A stretch of DNA of 24,974 nucleotides from Priapulus caudatus (Eukaryota > Priapulida > Priapulimorpha > Priapulimorphida > Priapulidae). Both the position numbers and the translations under genes were made by a program. Below, one piece after another: positions 9,216-19,074 of this stretch. Every line of letters begins with the position of its first letter. Position 1 is the stretch's first letter. The stretch is from positions 164,620 through 189,593 of the forward strand of contig NW_014577066.1 in the NCBI RefSeq assembly GCF_000485595.1, in the 5' to 3' direction. The notes under the pieces were generated by a model. The model did not search any database. It was given only the letters and a program-made list of their open reading frames with translations, and was not told the DNA's origin.

Positions 9216-9260
9216 AGTCTCTCTCTTTCGCTGTTTCTCTTTCTCTCTCTCTGGCTTCTT

Positions 9261-9306
<46 letters not shown>

Positions 9307-9312
9307 TCTCTC
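9216..9312. repeat. (CT)n tract at the left edge of composite element copy 1
   Basis: CTCTCTTTCGCTG followed by a long (CT)n run ending TCTCTGCGTGCG. The opposite-strand counterpart, CGTACGCAGAGAGAGAGA, is found at the right edge of each complete element copy (15432 and 18355), so this tract marks an element end. Confidence 0.85.
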
Positions 9313-9790
9313 TGCGTGCGTGGGTACGCGCGCGTGCGTGTGCGTGTGTGGAGTGTGCGCGTACATGCCTGTCGCCCGCTGCAGCGTGCGCGACTGGCCA
9401 TGCTTTCTTGCCGGCGTATAGCTCTACGCCTGACATGTTCGCGTGCGTCCGACGTTCGCTGGGTGTACATTGCGTGCATTGCGTGACTTGCAGCGCTGTG
9501 TTGGCTGTGTGTATGGTGCAGAGAAATTGCATCTGCCGCCGTGCACTTTTTGTCTGTCCTCCTCACTTGTGTGAGCAGTGTGGTGTGTCTGTGGTGTCTG
9601 TGTTCATTTGCCCCCTTACATGTTTTTGTCGCTGACTTGTGCATGAATGTACTCGATTTCTGCGTAAACATGACACAACTTTCAGCTTTGGCCTTGCTAC
9701 AAAATGCACATTTCGCTTGACATAGCGATAACGCGTTTTACGTGGTCCTTTGTAAACGCATGATATCATGAACACTTAAGTAGCTTCAAA
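9313..9790. repeat. left inverted repeat of copy 1
   Basis: Matches the left repeat of copy 2 (15537-15930) directly and the right repeat of copy 1 (15005-15436) in reverse complement. Landmarks are GTGTGCGCGTACATG, ACATGTTCGCGTGCGTCCGA, TTTTTGTCTGTCCTCCTCAC, TGCATGAATGTA and ACGTGGTCCTTTGTAAAC. Relative to the other copies it contains many small inserted strings such as GC, TTGC and CCCCC. The 145-codon frame here is not conserved between copies. Confidence 0.8.
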
Positions 9791-9861
9791 TACGGCTCAT
9801 GAAATCTGATTGAATTAACATTTAAAACCATGCCCATGTATTCTGAGGGGCCGGCATCATG

Positions 9862-10310
9862 AAAGCGGATTTTCAATGCGGGATAGCGAAGAGAGATTCT
9901 CATGAGGAAGGGAGAGAAGGGTCTCGTGCGCGGTTCTCGCAGAAGCGATTTTTATGGGGTTATGGAGAAGGGTTTTCGTGGGGGAGGGGAGCAGCGCTCC
10001 CGTCTCGTAGGCGGCTCACGAAAGAGAATTTTCATGCGCGGGGCCTTAGGCGCAGAAGGGTTTTATCGGGCCGGCTACCGTTAGGAGAGAGGGCGCTTTC
10101 ATGGCCGAGCTAGGAGAGGGGATTTCTATGGGGGAGGGCGAGATGCCGTTTATGCGGCCGTTTGGAGGAGGGCGATCACGGGGGTCGCGAAAAAGGCGTT
10201 CGTGGTCCGAACGCGAGAGGGATTTTTCAATGCGGGCCGTAAAGACGAGAGCGTTTTTATGGGCCGATTTGTGGACGAGCCGGCCGTTTCATGGCGAGTA
10301 GCGTGAGAAA
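9862..10310. repeat. 22-24 bp minisatellite of copy 1
   Basis: Degenerate units of the form GGGATTTTCATGGGGGTAGGGA, corresponding one for one to the cleaner array at 15998-16380. In this copy nearly every unit carries extra G or C bases, for example AAAGCGGATTTTCAATGCGG against AAAGGGATTTTCATGGGG in copy 2. Open frames across it encode Gly/Arg-rich peptides and are repeat translations. Confidence 0.85.
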
Positions 10311-10843
10311 AGTATGATGATTTGTTATTGCGTCTTTAATCATCTATTATGGCGTCTTACTTTATTTCCTAGGAAAAAGAGCATTCTTTCTTAACAACTG
10401 AAGCTGCCTCACAATATTGCTTCGCTTTGCTATAGCTGTCACGCTTCGCGAGAAGTCAGATTTCACGCAAAAAAAATGCTTGCACTACAGCCTGCAGTAC
10501 TTGAATGTGTTATTGTGTCATTTTTGCCCGTGCGCTTATTGGCGGTTCAAATAGGGCCCCAGTAACAGTATAGCCCGCAAGTGAAAATCGCGCCCACGAG
10601 ATCGCCAAATTTCACACGCCGATTTTTCTCGTGTCTTTCTGCTCTGATTAAAATGTATATCTATAGGCCCCACGCGTCAGTTGGATTACTCCACGGGTGC
10701 CCACTGCCCTCGCAGCGCTAGCCAATCTTACAATTGGGAGTTAATGTTGCGTTTGCCTAATGGTGAAGCACCTGGACCTTGCCTCTCATTTTGCCTGATC
10801 ACGCCAACCAAAGCAGCAATTTAGGACAAAATTGGTCGCCTCA
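10311..10843. other. low-copy interior of copy 1, left part
   Basis: Matches 16381-16858 throughout (for example ATGATGATTTGTTATTG, TTTATTTCCTAGGAAAA, CTTCGCTTTGCTATAGCTGT, AAAATGTATATCTATAGG, TTAGGACAAAATTG). It contains an imperfect dyad around GTGAAAATCGCG/CACACGCCGATTTTTC near 10581-10630. No coding frame is conserved with copy 2. Confidence 0.75.
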
Positions 10844-10844
<1 letters not shown>

Positions 10845-10878
<34 letters not shown>

Positions 10879-11143
10879 GCGGTGTGTGCTGTGTTGTGTG
10901 TGTGCTGCCTGTGTGTGTGTGTGTTACATGTGTGTGTGTGTAGTGTGCTGTGTGTGTGCTGTGTGTGCTTGTGTGCTGTGGTGCTGTGTGTGTGTGTGTG
11001 TGTGTGGTGTGTGCTGTGTGTGAGTGTGTTGTGTGGTGTGTGTGTGGGGTGTGTGTGTGCGCGCCGCGCACTGTGCGTGTGCGCGCGCGCTGCGCTGTTG
11101 GTGCGTGCGCCTGCGTGCGTGCGTGTGTGTGTGTGTGTGTGTG
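10845..11143. repeat. (TG)n tract of copy 1
   Basis: TG repeats interrupted by single inserted C (TGTGCTGTG) and short GC-rich strings. In copy 2 the corresponding tract is (TG)11 followed by (TGCG)n at 16859-17031, so the two copies have expanded different motifs at the same position. Confidence 0.95.
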
Positions 11144-11284
11144 CTGTAAGCTAGCAATCGACAAGTCATAAGATTCTTCATCAATACTTGTGGAGCGGAA
11201 CCAGAATAAGCAGCTAAACAGAAAACGCGCTAACCTAATATTACCTGCCACCTATGCTGATTGTTGCCTAAAACATAATTTACC

Positions 11285-14200
11285 TGATCACCAGGGAGCC
11301 TACTCGATATTAACTGATTATTTCAGTCGACGTTCTCGGCAATGACTATGGGCTTTGTGTGCTTGCAAATCATATTACAGCCCATCTGCTGCCTGCTTTA
11401 TTAAACAATACTTTGTACCTGATACACATAGGCTGCCTACTCGGATATTAATGATTATGTTCAGTGGGCAGTTTACGGCTCATGACTTACGGGCTTGCTG
11501 TGCTCTGCCAATATATCATACAGCCATCTGCCTTGCCTGTTGGCCTGAAAAAAAATATTTTTACCTGATCCACATAGCGCTTACTCGATATTAATGTTAT
11601 TTCAGTCGAGTTCTCTGGCTGCACTGATGGCGCTTGCTGATGCGACATTCACATATATATTACAGCCATTCTGATGCTGCCTTATTAAAAAATAATTTAC
11701 CTGTCACACAGCCTAACCGGGATATTAAGGGGATTGATTTTAGTCGAGTTTACGGCGATGACTATATGGGCCTTGTGTGGTGCCATATATATTAAGCCAT
11801 CTGTGCCTGTTTTAAAAAATAATTTCCCTGATCACACATGCCGCCTCTACTCGATTATGATTATTTCCGTCGAGTTTACGCATGACTATGTGCTATGGGC
11901 CTTGCCAATATATATTTAGGCCTCAGCCGCATTGCCTGCCCTGATATTAAGCAAATAATTTACCTTGATCCCACATAGACCTACTGCATATTAATGCATT
12001 AATTTCAGTCGGTTTACGGCGAGGACTAATGTGATTGTGCCTGCCTTGCCAATATATATTAGGCCTGACAGCCCGATTTGCTGCTGATATTAAGAAGTAA
12101 TTTACGCTATCACATCATACCTTACTCGAAATATTAATGATTATTTTCAGCTCGAGCGTTTACGGCACATGACTATGCTGCTTTGCCGTGCCTTGCCCCA
12201 ATATATATTACAGCCGATTTGTGCCTGTTATTAAAAAATAATTTCCTAAATCACACATAGCCTACTCAATATTAATGCTTATTTCAGTCGAGTTTATGGC
12301 GGCATGACTATGTGATTGTGTGCTTGCCAATATATATTACAGCATCTGTGCGCTGCTTGCTTAAAAATCAAGTTTACCCTGATCACACATAATAGCCTAC
12401 CGCTATTAGATGATTATTTCATTCGAGTTTATGGCTGACTATATGGGCTTGTGCCTGCGCTGCAATATATATTCCACGCCATCTGTGCCTGCCCCTTACG
12501 CTAAAAATAATTTAACCTGATCACACAAGCGCTACTCGATATTAATGATTATTTCAGTCGATGTTTACGGCCATGACTATATGGGCTTGTATGCTTGCCC
12601 AAGTATATGTACAGCATTTTGTGCCTGCTTACTAAAAAAATAATTTTACCTTCACACATAGGCTACTCGCTATTAATGATTATTTCAGCTCGAGTTTACC
12701 GCGCCATTACTATGGGCTTGTGTGCTTGCCAATATATATTACAGCCATCTGTGCCTGTTGTTAAAAATCAATTTACCTGATCACACATAGCCTACTCGAT
12801 ATTAATGATTGTTTCAGTCGAGTTTACGGCATGACTATGGGCTTGTGTGCTTGCCACTTATATATTAACAGCCATCTGCTGCCGCTTTACTATAAAAATA
12901 ATTTACCTGATCACCATAAGCCTACTCAAGATATTAATGCTTATTTCAAGTCGAGTTTACGGCATGACTATATGCCTGGCTTAATGTGATGCCGTGCCAA
13001 TATATATTACAGCATCTGTGAACCTGTGATTAAAAAATAACTTTAGCCTGATTCACACATCAAATTAACCTACTCTTTATTAATGACTTATTTCAGTCGC
13101 AGTTTACGGCCAATGAACTATATGGGCCTTAATGTGTGCGTGCCCCAAATTATATATTTACACCCTCTGTTGCCTGCCTCCTTATTAATAAAATAATTTA
13201 CCTGACTTACCTAAACTTAACCTACTCGTTATTAATGATTAGTTTCAGCTCGGAGTTTACGGCAGGCCTGACTATGCTGCCCTTGTGCTGCTTGCAATAT
13301 ATTATTAACAGCCATTCTGCTGCCTGCCTTATTAAAAAATATTTACCTGATCACACATATCCTACTCGATATTAATGATGATTTTAGTCGAGTTTACGGC
13401 ATGACTATATGGGCTTGTGTGCGTGCCAATATATATTACAGCCATCTGTTCCTGTTATTAAAAAATAATTTACCTGATCACACAGCCTACTCGATATTAA
13501 TGATGATTTTAGTCGAGTTTACGGCATGACTATATGGGCTTGTGTGCGTGCCAATATATATTACAGCCATCTGTGCCTGTTATTAAAAAATAATTTACCT
13601 GATCACACATATAGCCTACTCGATATTAATGATTATTTCAGTCGAGTTTATGGCATGACTATATGGGCTTGTGTGCGTGCCAATATATATTCCAGCCATC
13701 TGTGCCTGTTACTAAAAAATAATTTACCTGATCACACATAGGCTACTCGATATTAATGATTATTTCAGTCGAGTTTACGGCATGACTATATGGGCTTGTA
13801 TGCTTGCCAATATATATTACAGCCATCTGTGCCTGTTACTAAAAAATAATTTACCTGATCACACATAGGCTACTCGATTACTTCAGTCGAGTTTATGGCA
13901 TGACTATATGGGCTTGTGTGCGTGCCAATATATATTCCAGCCATCTGTGCCTGTTACTAAAAAATAATTTACCTGATCACACATAGGCTACTCGATTAGT
14001 TCAGTCGAGTTTACGACAAAACTATGGGCGTGCGCTTCGTAACCTATATTACAGGCATATCTGTGTTTAATTGCTGGTAAAAAATAATTCACCTGGTCAC
14101 GTATAGCCTACACGATATTTCAGTCCAGTTTTCGACAAAACTATGGGCGTGTGCTTGGTAAAAATACAGGCATTTGTGCTTGTTATTATAAAATATTTCA

Positions 14201-14545
14201 CCTGGTCACATCGCCAACACGATATTAATGATTATTTCAGTCCAGTTTCCGACAAAACTATGGGCGTGTGCGTGGCAACCTATATTACATGCATTTATGC
14301 TTATTAAAATATAATTTACCTGATCACATAGCCTACTCGATATTCTTAAATATCTCAGTAGAGTTTACAACAAAACTACATATGGTTGTATGCGTGCTAA
14401 CCTATATTACAGACATCTCTGCTTGTTTAAAAAAAATCACCTGGTCACATAGCCAAGCACATAGCATGGTCGCATATATAGCATGGACTCGATGTCTTGA
14501 TTATTTCAGTCGTTACGACAAAACTATACAACCCTTATTAACGAA
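11285..14545. repeat. satellite-like array of about 124-bp monomers, roughly 26 copies
   Basis: The monomer reads CCTACTCGATATTAATGATT, ATTTCAGTCGAGTTTACGGC, ATGACTATATGGGCTTGTGT, GCTTGCCAATATATATTACA, GCCATCTGTGCCTGTTATTA, AAAAATAATTTACCTGATCA, CACATAG. CCTACT recurs at 13361, 13486, 13615, 13742, 13869 and 13987, spacings of 118-129. ACTCGA and TCGAGT in each unit could pair as a 6-bp stem. Monomers before about 13360 carry many insertions. Those at 13361-13990 are nearly identical, and those after 13990 are shorter and diverged (GACAAAACTATGGGCGTG). Edge decay with a homogeneous core is typical of unequal exchange. Short frames starting MTIWACVRANIYY are repeat translations. Confidence 0.93.
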
Positions 14546-15004
14546 CAGAATTATCGTGTGAATAGAAATTTGCATGTATCGCAACTTTCACCCGGAGGCC
14601 TACGTGCACAGCTATGGTACGCGATATGGAACGGGAGGAGGGGAGAAAGAGACACGATTCATGGGTGCTAAACTAGCTTGTCTGTGAAATAGCATGTTAA
14701 TTGCTCATTCGACCTGGACAGTACGACGGGTTGATTGGGGTGGGGGAAGGGGATAAATTTATTTCTATATAATACTGATAGAGGAGAAAAGGGAACAAAC
14801 AGGCCACGGTCTGATTGCCTAGATACTGAGAGTGCTGTGCGCTCTCTCAGTCTCATTATACAGACGTAGGCGGCAGCAGGAAAATTGGGCGCGGATATCT
14901 AGTAGTGAGCGGAAAGCCGCGAGGGCATGTCTCTGCTTCTACCTGATTTAATGTAATAGGATTTCATGAGCCGCGTTTATAAACAGCTGCTCTATCATCC
15001 AAAG
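14546..15004. other. low-copy interior of copy 1, right part
   Basis: Matches 17600-18060 in copy 2, with shared landmarks ACGGGAGGAGGGGAGAAAGA, GACACGATTCATGGGTGCTA, TAAATTTATTTCTATATAAT, GGATATCTAGTAGTGAGCGG and CAGCTGCTCTATCATCCAAA. Purine-rich runs GGGGTGGGGGAAGGGG occur near 14738-14752. No conserved coding frame. Confidence 0.75.
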
Positions 15005-15436
15005 TCATGGTCGAAATATATTTTGCAAAGAATCGCGTGAACCCGTTATCATGCACTCTTGATTCAATGAATGTGATTTGTACAAACGAGACTGAAATTG
15101 TTCAATGTTTACGGAAATCGATGTACATTGATGCACAACAGCGAGCAGAGAAGGTAACAAATGAACGCGGTCCCACAGAAACACGTGTATTCGCTCACAC
15201 ACCGTGAGGGAGTGAGGGAGGACACACAGAGACGCAGATGCACATTTCTCTTGCACCAACACACACCAACACACCTGAACACGCATGCACGCATGTACAC
15301 ACGAACGCGCGGACGCACGCGCACATGTACGCACGTACTCCTGCACATGCAGTCACACACGCTTGCACCCACACACGCACGCACACACTCGTACACACGC
15401 AGTCACACATACGCGCACGTACCCATGCACGTACGC
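15005..15436. repeat. right inverted repeat of copy 1, ending in (CA)-rich DNA
   Basis: Reverse complement of the left repeats. CGATGTACATTGATGCACAA, GCAGATGCACATTTCTCTTG, CATGCACGCATGTACACACG and CACATGCAGTCACACACG face the corresponding strings at 15595-15830. The tip reads CACGTACGCAGAGAGAG, continuing into the GA tract. CA-rich frames here are artefacts of composition. Confidence 0.88.
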
Positions 15437-15536
15437 AGAGAGAGAGAGAGGGGGAGGGAAAGAGAGGGAGAGAGAGAGAGGGGAAGTGAGAGTGAGAGTG
15501 AGAGTGAAAGTTAGGGTGTGGGTGTGGGTGTGGGTG
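15437..15536. repeat. GA / GTGAGA / TTAGGGTGTGGG junction between copies 1 and 2
   Basis: (GA)n with G-rich interruptions runs to about 15482, then GTGAGA hexamers, then GAAAGTTAGGG and TGTGGG hexamers. The reverse complement of this order reappears near 18960-19060 (CACCCTAACTTTCACTCACT then CACTTCCCCTTCTCTCTC), where it precedes copy 3. It therefore looks like an outer part of the element ends rather than unrelated spacer. Confidence 0.85.
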
Positions 15537-15930
15537 TTGTGTGCGTGTGTAGGAGTGTGCGCGTACATGTGTCGGTGCAAGCGTGTGTGACTGCATGTGC
15601 AGGTATACTTACGTACATGTTCGCGTGCGTCCGAGCGTTCGTGTGTACATGCGTGCATGCGTGTTCAAGTGTGTTGGTGTGTGTTGGTGCAAGCGAAATG
15701 TGCATCTGCGTTTTTGTCTGTCCTCCTCACTGTGTGTGAGCATGTACATGTGTTTCTGTGGGTCTGTGTTCATTTGTTACATTTTTTGATCGCTGTTGTG
15801 CATGAATGTACATCGATTTCGGTAAACATTGACCAATTTCAGCTTTGTTTGTACAAATGACATTCGTTGACATGGTAACGGTTTACGTGGTCCTTTGTAA
15901 ACCATGATATCATGACACTTAAGTAGCTTC
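15537..15930. repeat. left inverted repeat of copy 2
   Basis: Begins near GTGTGCGTGTGTAGGAGTGT and continues to about ACGTGGTCCTTTGTAAACC. It pairs with the right repeat of copy 1 across the 15437-15536 junction. The outermost bases seen in copy 1 (TGCGTGCGTGGGTACGCGCG) are missing here. Confidence 0.88.
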
Positions 15931-15997
15931 CACATACGGCTCATGAAATCTGATTGAATTAACATTAAAACATGCCCATGTATCTCTGACTGGGGAT

Positions 15998-16380
15998 CAT
16001 GAAAGGGATTTTCATGGGGATAGGAAGAGAGATCTCATGAGGAAGGGGAGAAGGGTCTCGTGGGGTTACGAGAAGGATTTTTATGGGGTTATGGAGAAGG
16101 GTTTCGTGGGGGAGGGGAGAGGGGTCTCGTGGGGTCACGAAAGAGATTTTCATGGGGGTAGGGAGAAGGGTTTTATGGGGGTACCGTAGGGAGAGGGGGT
16201 TTCATGGGAGTAGGAAGAGGGATTTCATGGGGGAGGGGAGATGGAATTTATGGGCGTTGGGAGAGGAATCACGGGGGTCGGAAAAAGGGTCTCGTGGGAA
16301 CGCGAGAGGGATTTTCATGGGGGTAAGGAGAGGGTTTTTATGGGGATTGGACGAGGGGTTTCATGGGAGTAGGGAGAAAA
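15998..16380. repeat. 22-24 bp minisatellite of copy 2
   Basis: About 16 units such as GATTTTCATGGGGGTAGGGA, GGGTTTCATGGGAGTAGGAA and GGTCTCGTGGGGTCACGA. The core is TTTCATGGGGG followed by a purine run. Both strands are open in places, giving Gly/Arg- and Pro-rich frames that mirror the period and are not genes. Confidence 0.9.
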
Positions 16381-16858
16381 ATATGATGATTTGTTATTGG
16401 TCTTTATCATCTATTATGGGTCTTTACCTTTATTTCCTAGGAAAAGAAGATTCTTCTTACTAACTGAAGATAGTCACAATATTGTTCGCTTTGCTATAGC
16501 TGTCAGTTCACGAGAAGTCAGATTTCCACGCAAATGTTGTACAGCTGCAGTACTTGAATGTGGATTGTGTATTTTTGGTGGTTATTGGGTTCAACATAGG
16601 CAGTAACACGTATAGCGAAGTGAAAATCGCGCACGAGAATCGAAATTTCACACGCGATTTTTCTCGTGATCTCTCTGCTCTGATTAAAATGTATATCTAT
16701 AGGCAGGTCAGTTTGATTACTCCACCGGTGCACTGCTCGCACGTAGCAAATCTACATTGGGAAGTTAATGTTGGTTTGCTAATATGGTGAAGCACACTGG
16801 ACTGCTCTATATTTTGCTGATCACGAACCAAGAGATTTTAGGACAAAATTGTCGCTAA
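16381..16858. other. low-copy interior of copy 2, left part
   Basis: Counterpart of 10311-10843. An imperfect dyad GTGAAAATCGCGCACGAGAA / CGAAATTTCACACGCGATTTTTC lies near 16620-16665; the facing GAAAATCGCG and CGCGATTTTTC could form a hairpin of about 10 bp. No coding frame is shared with copy 1. Confidence 0.75.
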
Positions 16859-16866
16859 TGTGTGTG

Positions 16867-16933
<67 letters not shown>

Positions 16934-16934
16934 A

Positions 16935-16966
<32 letters not shown>

Positions 16967-17031
16967 TGTGTGCACGTGCGCACGTGCATGCGTGTGTGCG
17001 TGCGTGCGGGCGTGCGGGCGTGCGTGCGTGC
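16859..17031. repeat. (TG)n then (TGCG)n tract of copy 2
   Basis: Eleven TG units followed by about 37 TGCG tetramers with a few TGCA and GGCG variants. It is strictly alternating pyrimidine-purine over most of its length. Ala-Cys-Val and His-Ala-Arg frames are artefacts. Confidence 0.95.
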
Positions 17032-17149
17032 TAGCAATCACAAGTCATAGTTTCTTCATCAATTCTGTGAGGGAAACCAGAACAAGAAGCTAAAACAGAA
17101 AACGCGCTAACCTATATTATCTGCCATCTGGGCTTGTTGTAAAAACATA

Positions 17150-17585
17150 ATTCACCTGGACACCTACTCGATATTGATGATTATTTCAGTCGAGTTTACG
17201 GCATGACTATGGGCTTGTGTGCTTGCCAATATATATTACAGCCATCTGTGCCTGTTATTAAAAATAATTTACCTGATCACACATAGCCTACTCGATATTA
17301 ATTATTATTTCAGTCGAGTTTACGGCATGACTATGGGCTTGTGTGCTTGCCAATATATATTACAGCCATCTGTGCCTGTTACTAAAAATAATTTACCTGA
17401 TCACACATAGCCTACTCGATATTAATTAATATTTCAGTCGAGTTCACGGCATGACTATGTGCTTGTGTGCGTGCCAATATATATTACAGACATTTTGTTT
17501 AAAAAATCACCTGGTTACATAGCTACACACATAGCATGGTCACATAGCATGGACTCGATGTATTGATTATATCGGTCGTTACGAC
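17150..17585. repeat. 124-bp monomer array of copy 2, 3-4 copies
   Basis: CCTACTCGAT recurs at 17163, 17287 and 17411, exactly 124 bases apart. The monomers are nearly identical to the clean units of copy 1. The last unit diverges into TTTAAAAAATCACCTGGTTA and ACATAGCATGGTCACATAGC, the same terminal variant as at about 14430-14490 in copy 1, so both arrays share left and right edges and differ in internal copy number. Confidence 0.93.
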
Positions 17586-17599
17586 AAAACTATACAACC

Positions 17600-18060
17600 C
17601 TTATCAATAAACGGAATTATCGTGTGAATAGGAAGTTGCTTGTATCGCCACTTTCACCTTGCGGCCTATGATACTCTATATGGAACGGGAGGAGGGGAGA
17701 AAGAGACACGATTCATGGGTGCTAAACTATCTTGTCTGTGAAATAGCATGTTGTTCATTCGACATGGACAGTACGACGGGTGGGTGTGGGGGGGGGGAGG
17801 GGATGAATTTATTTCTATATAATACAGAGGAGGTAGAGGAGGAAAGGGAACAAATAGGCCACGGCCTGATTGCCTAGATATGGAGGGTGCAGTGCGCTCT
17901 CTCATTACAGCCGTAGGTGGCAGCAGGAGTGTTGGGCGTGGATATCTAGTAGTGAGCGGAAAGCCGCGACCACTGTGGGCATGTCTCTGCTCCTACCTCA
18001 TTCAATGTAATAGAATTTTATGAGCCGTGCTTATAAGCAGCTGCTCTATCATCCAAAGTC
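17600..18060. other. low-copy interior of copy 2, right part
   Basis: Counterpart of 14546-15004, mostly colinear with small indels. It includes a G run of about nine at 17789-17797. No conserved coding frame. Confidence 0.75.
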
Positions 18061-18361
18061 ATTGTCGAAATATATTTTGCAAAGAATCACGTGAACCCGT
18101 TATCATGCCAATTGATTCAATGAAACGAATGTGAGGGAATGAGGGAATACAGACAAAGACGCAGATGCACATTACTCTTGCACCAACACACACTAACCCA
18201 CCTGAACACGCATGCACGCATGTACACACGAACGCGCGGACGCACGCGCACATGTACGCACGTACTCCTGCACATGCAGTCACACACGCTTGCACCCACA
18301 CACGTACGCGCACACTCCTACACACGCAGTCACACACACGCGCACGTACCCACGTACGCAG
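18061..18361. repeat. right inverted repeat of copy 2
   Basis: Starts after TCATCCAAAGTCATTG and ends CCCACGTACGCAGAGAGA. It matches the right repeat of copy 1 and faces the copy 3 left repeat (19075-19571) in inverted orientation. It has lost about 110 internal bases compared with copy 1. Confidence 0.85.
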
Positions 18362-19074
18362 AGAGAGAGAGGAGGGGGGGGAAGGAGGGAGGATGGAGGG
18401 AGGGAGAGAGAAGGAGGGGGAGGCTCACTCGCTCACTCTCTCTCTCACTCTCGCTCACTCTCTCTTGTCTCCCTCATTCTTTCCACTCTCTCGTCTCTCT
18501 CTCTCTCCTCTCTCTCCTCTCTCTCTGCTCTCTCACTTCTTTGTCTCTCTCGCTCCTCTCTCTCTCCTACATTCCTCCCACTTTCTCCGTCTCCCACTTT
18601 CTCCTCTCCACTGGCCTCACGTCTCTCTCCAACTCGCTCTCCCTCGCCTTTTTGTCCATCGCTCTTCGCGTCTCCGCCACTCTCACTCTCACTCTTACTC
18701 TCACCCACAACCACACCACACCCACACCCACACCACACCCACACCCACAACCCACACCCATACTACCGACACCACACCTACACCTACACCTACAGCCATG
18801 ACCACCTACACCTAACACCTAACACGTACACCTGACACCGTACACCGATGCACCTACACCTACATACCCTACACCTCGAACACGAGCGCGTGAGCACGTC
18901 CATCGCCTACAATCCGCCACACACTACCCTACACACACCTACACCCAGCAACCCACACCTCACACCACACCCAACACCCTAACTTTCACTCACTCACTCT
19001 AACTATCACTTCCCCTTCTCTCTCTCCTCTCTTTCCTTCCCCTCCTCCTCTCTCTCTGCGATACGTGCGAATGG
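18362..19074. repeat. GA/CT, CCACAC and CCTACA simple-repeat spacer
   Basis: Order: (GA)n to about 18415, irregular (CT)n/(CTCACT) to about 18690, CCACACCCACA repeats to about 18765, CACCTA/CCTACA repeats to about 18960, then CACCCTAACTTTCACTCACT and CT-rich DNA to 19060. The purine-to-pyrimidine switch at about 18420 matches two element ends meeting. Long frames (over 200 codons, Ser/Leu/His/Thr-rich) are composition artefacts. Confidence 0.9.

Larger units (their letters stand above)
9313..15436. mobile_element. composite foldback-like element, copy 1 (about 6.1 kb)
   Basis: Order of parts: left inverted repeat, GGGATTTTCATGGGG minisatellite, low-copy 0.5 kb, (TG)n, array of about 124-bp monomers, low-copy 0.5 kb, right inverted repeat. 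The same parts occur in the same order and orientation at 15537-18361. The ends are inverted copies of each other, so the layout resembles a foldback transposon or a long higher-order satellite unit. No open frame has transposase features, so it is non-autonomous if mobile. Target duplications cannot be judged because the right neighbour is another copy. The size excess over copy 2 is explained mainly by the monomer array. Confidence 0.75.
15537..18361. mobile_element. composite foldback-like element, copy 2 (about 2.8 kb)
   Basis: Same modules and order as copy 1 but with a short monomer array and cleaner sequence. The left inverted repeat is about 15537-15930 and the right one about 18061-18361. 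The right repeat lacks roughly 110 internal bases present in copy 1 (between CAATGAAACGAATGTGA and GGGAATGAGGGAATAC). No long non-repeat frame is present, so no transposase is encoded. Confidence 0.75.

Noticed and set aside
8817-9671. 284-codon minus-strand frame and its + strand counterparts
   Set aside because: Most of it is His-Thr and Arg-Glu repeats from (TG)n and (CT)n tracts; the rest is element inverted repeat whose frame is not conserved in copies 2 and 3.
9859-10301. Gly/Arg-rich protein frames
   Set aside because: They follow the 22-24 bp minisatellite, are broken by insertions relative to copy 2, and overlap in two phases.
11285-14545. CRISPR-like array
   Set aside because: The units are contiguous monomers of about 124 bases without unique spacers, in a eukaryotic context; this is a satellite array.
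18780-18830. True arthropod telomere repeat (CCTAA)n
   Set aside because: CCTAAC occurs only in a few irregular copies among CACCTA and CCTACA units; there is no perfect (TTAGG)n run.
18139-18835. Three parallel frames of over 200 codons
   Set aside because: All cross the CA, GA, CT and CCACAC repeats; openness in three phases shows a composition effect.
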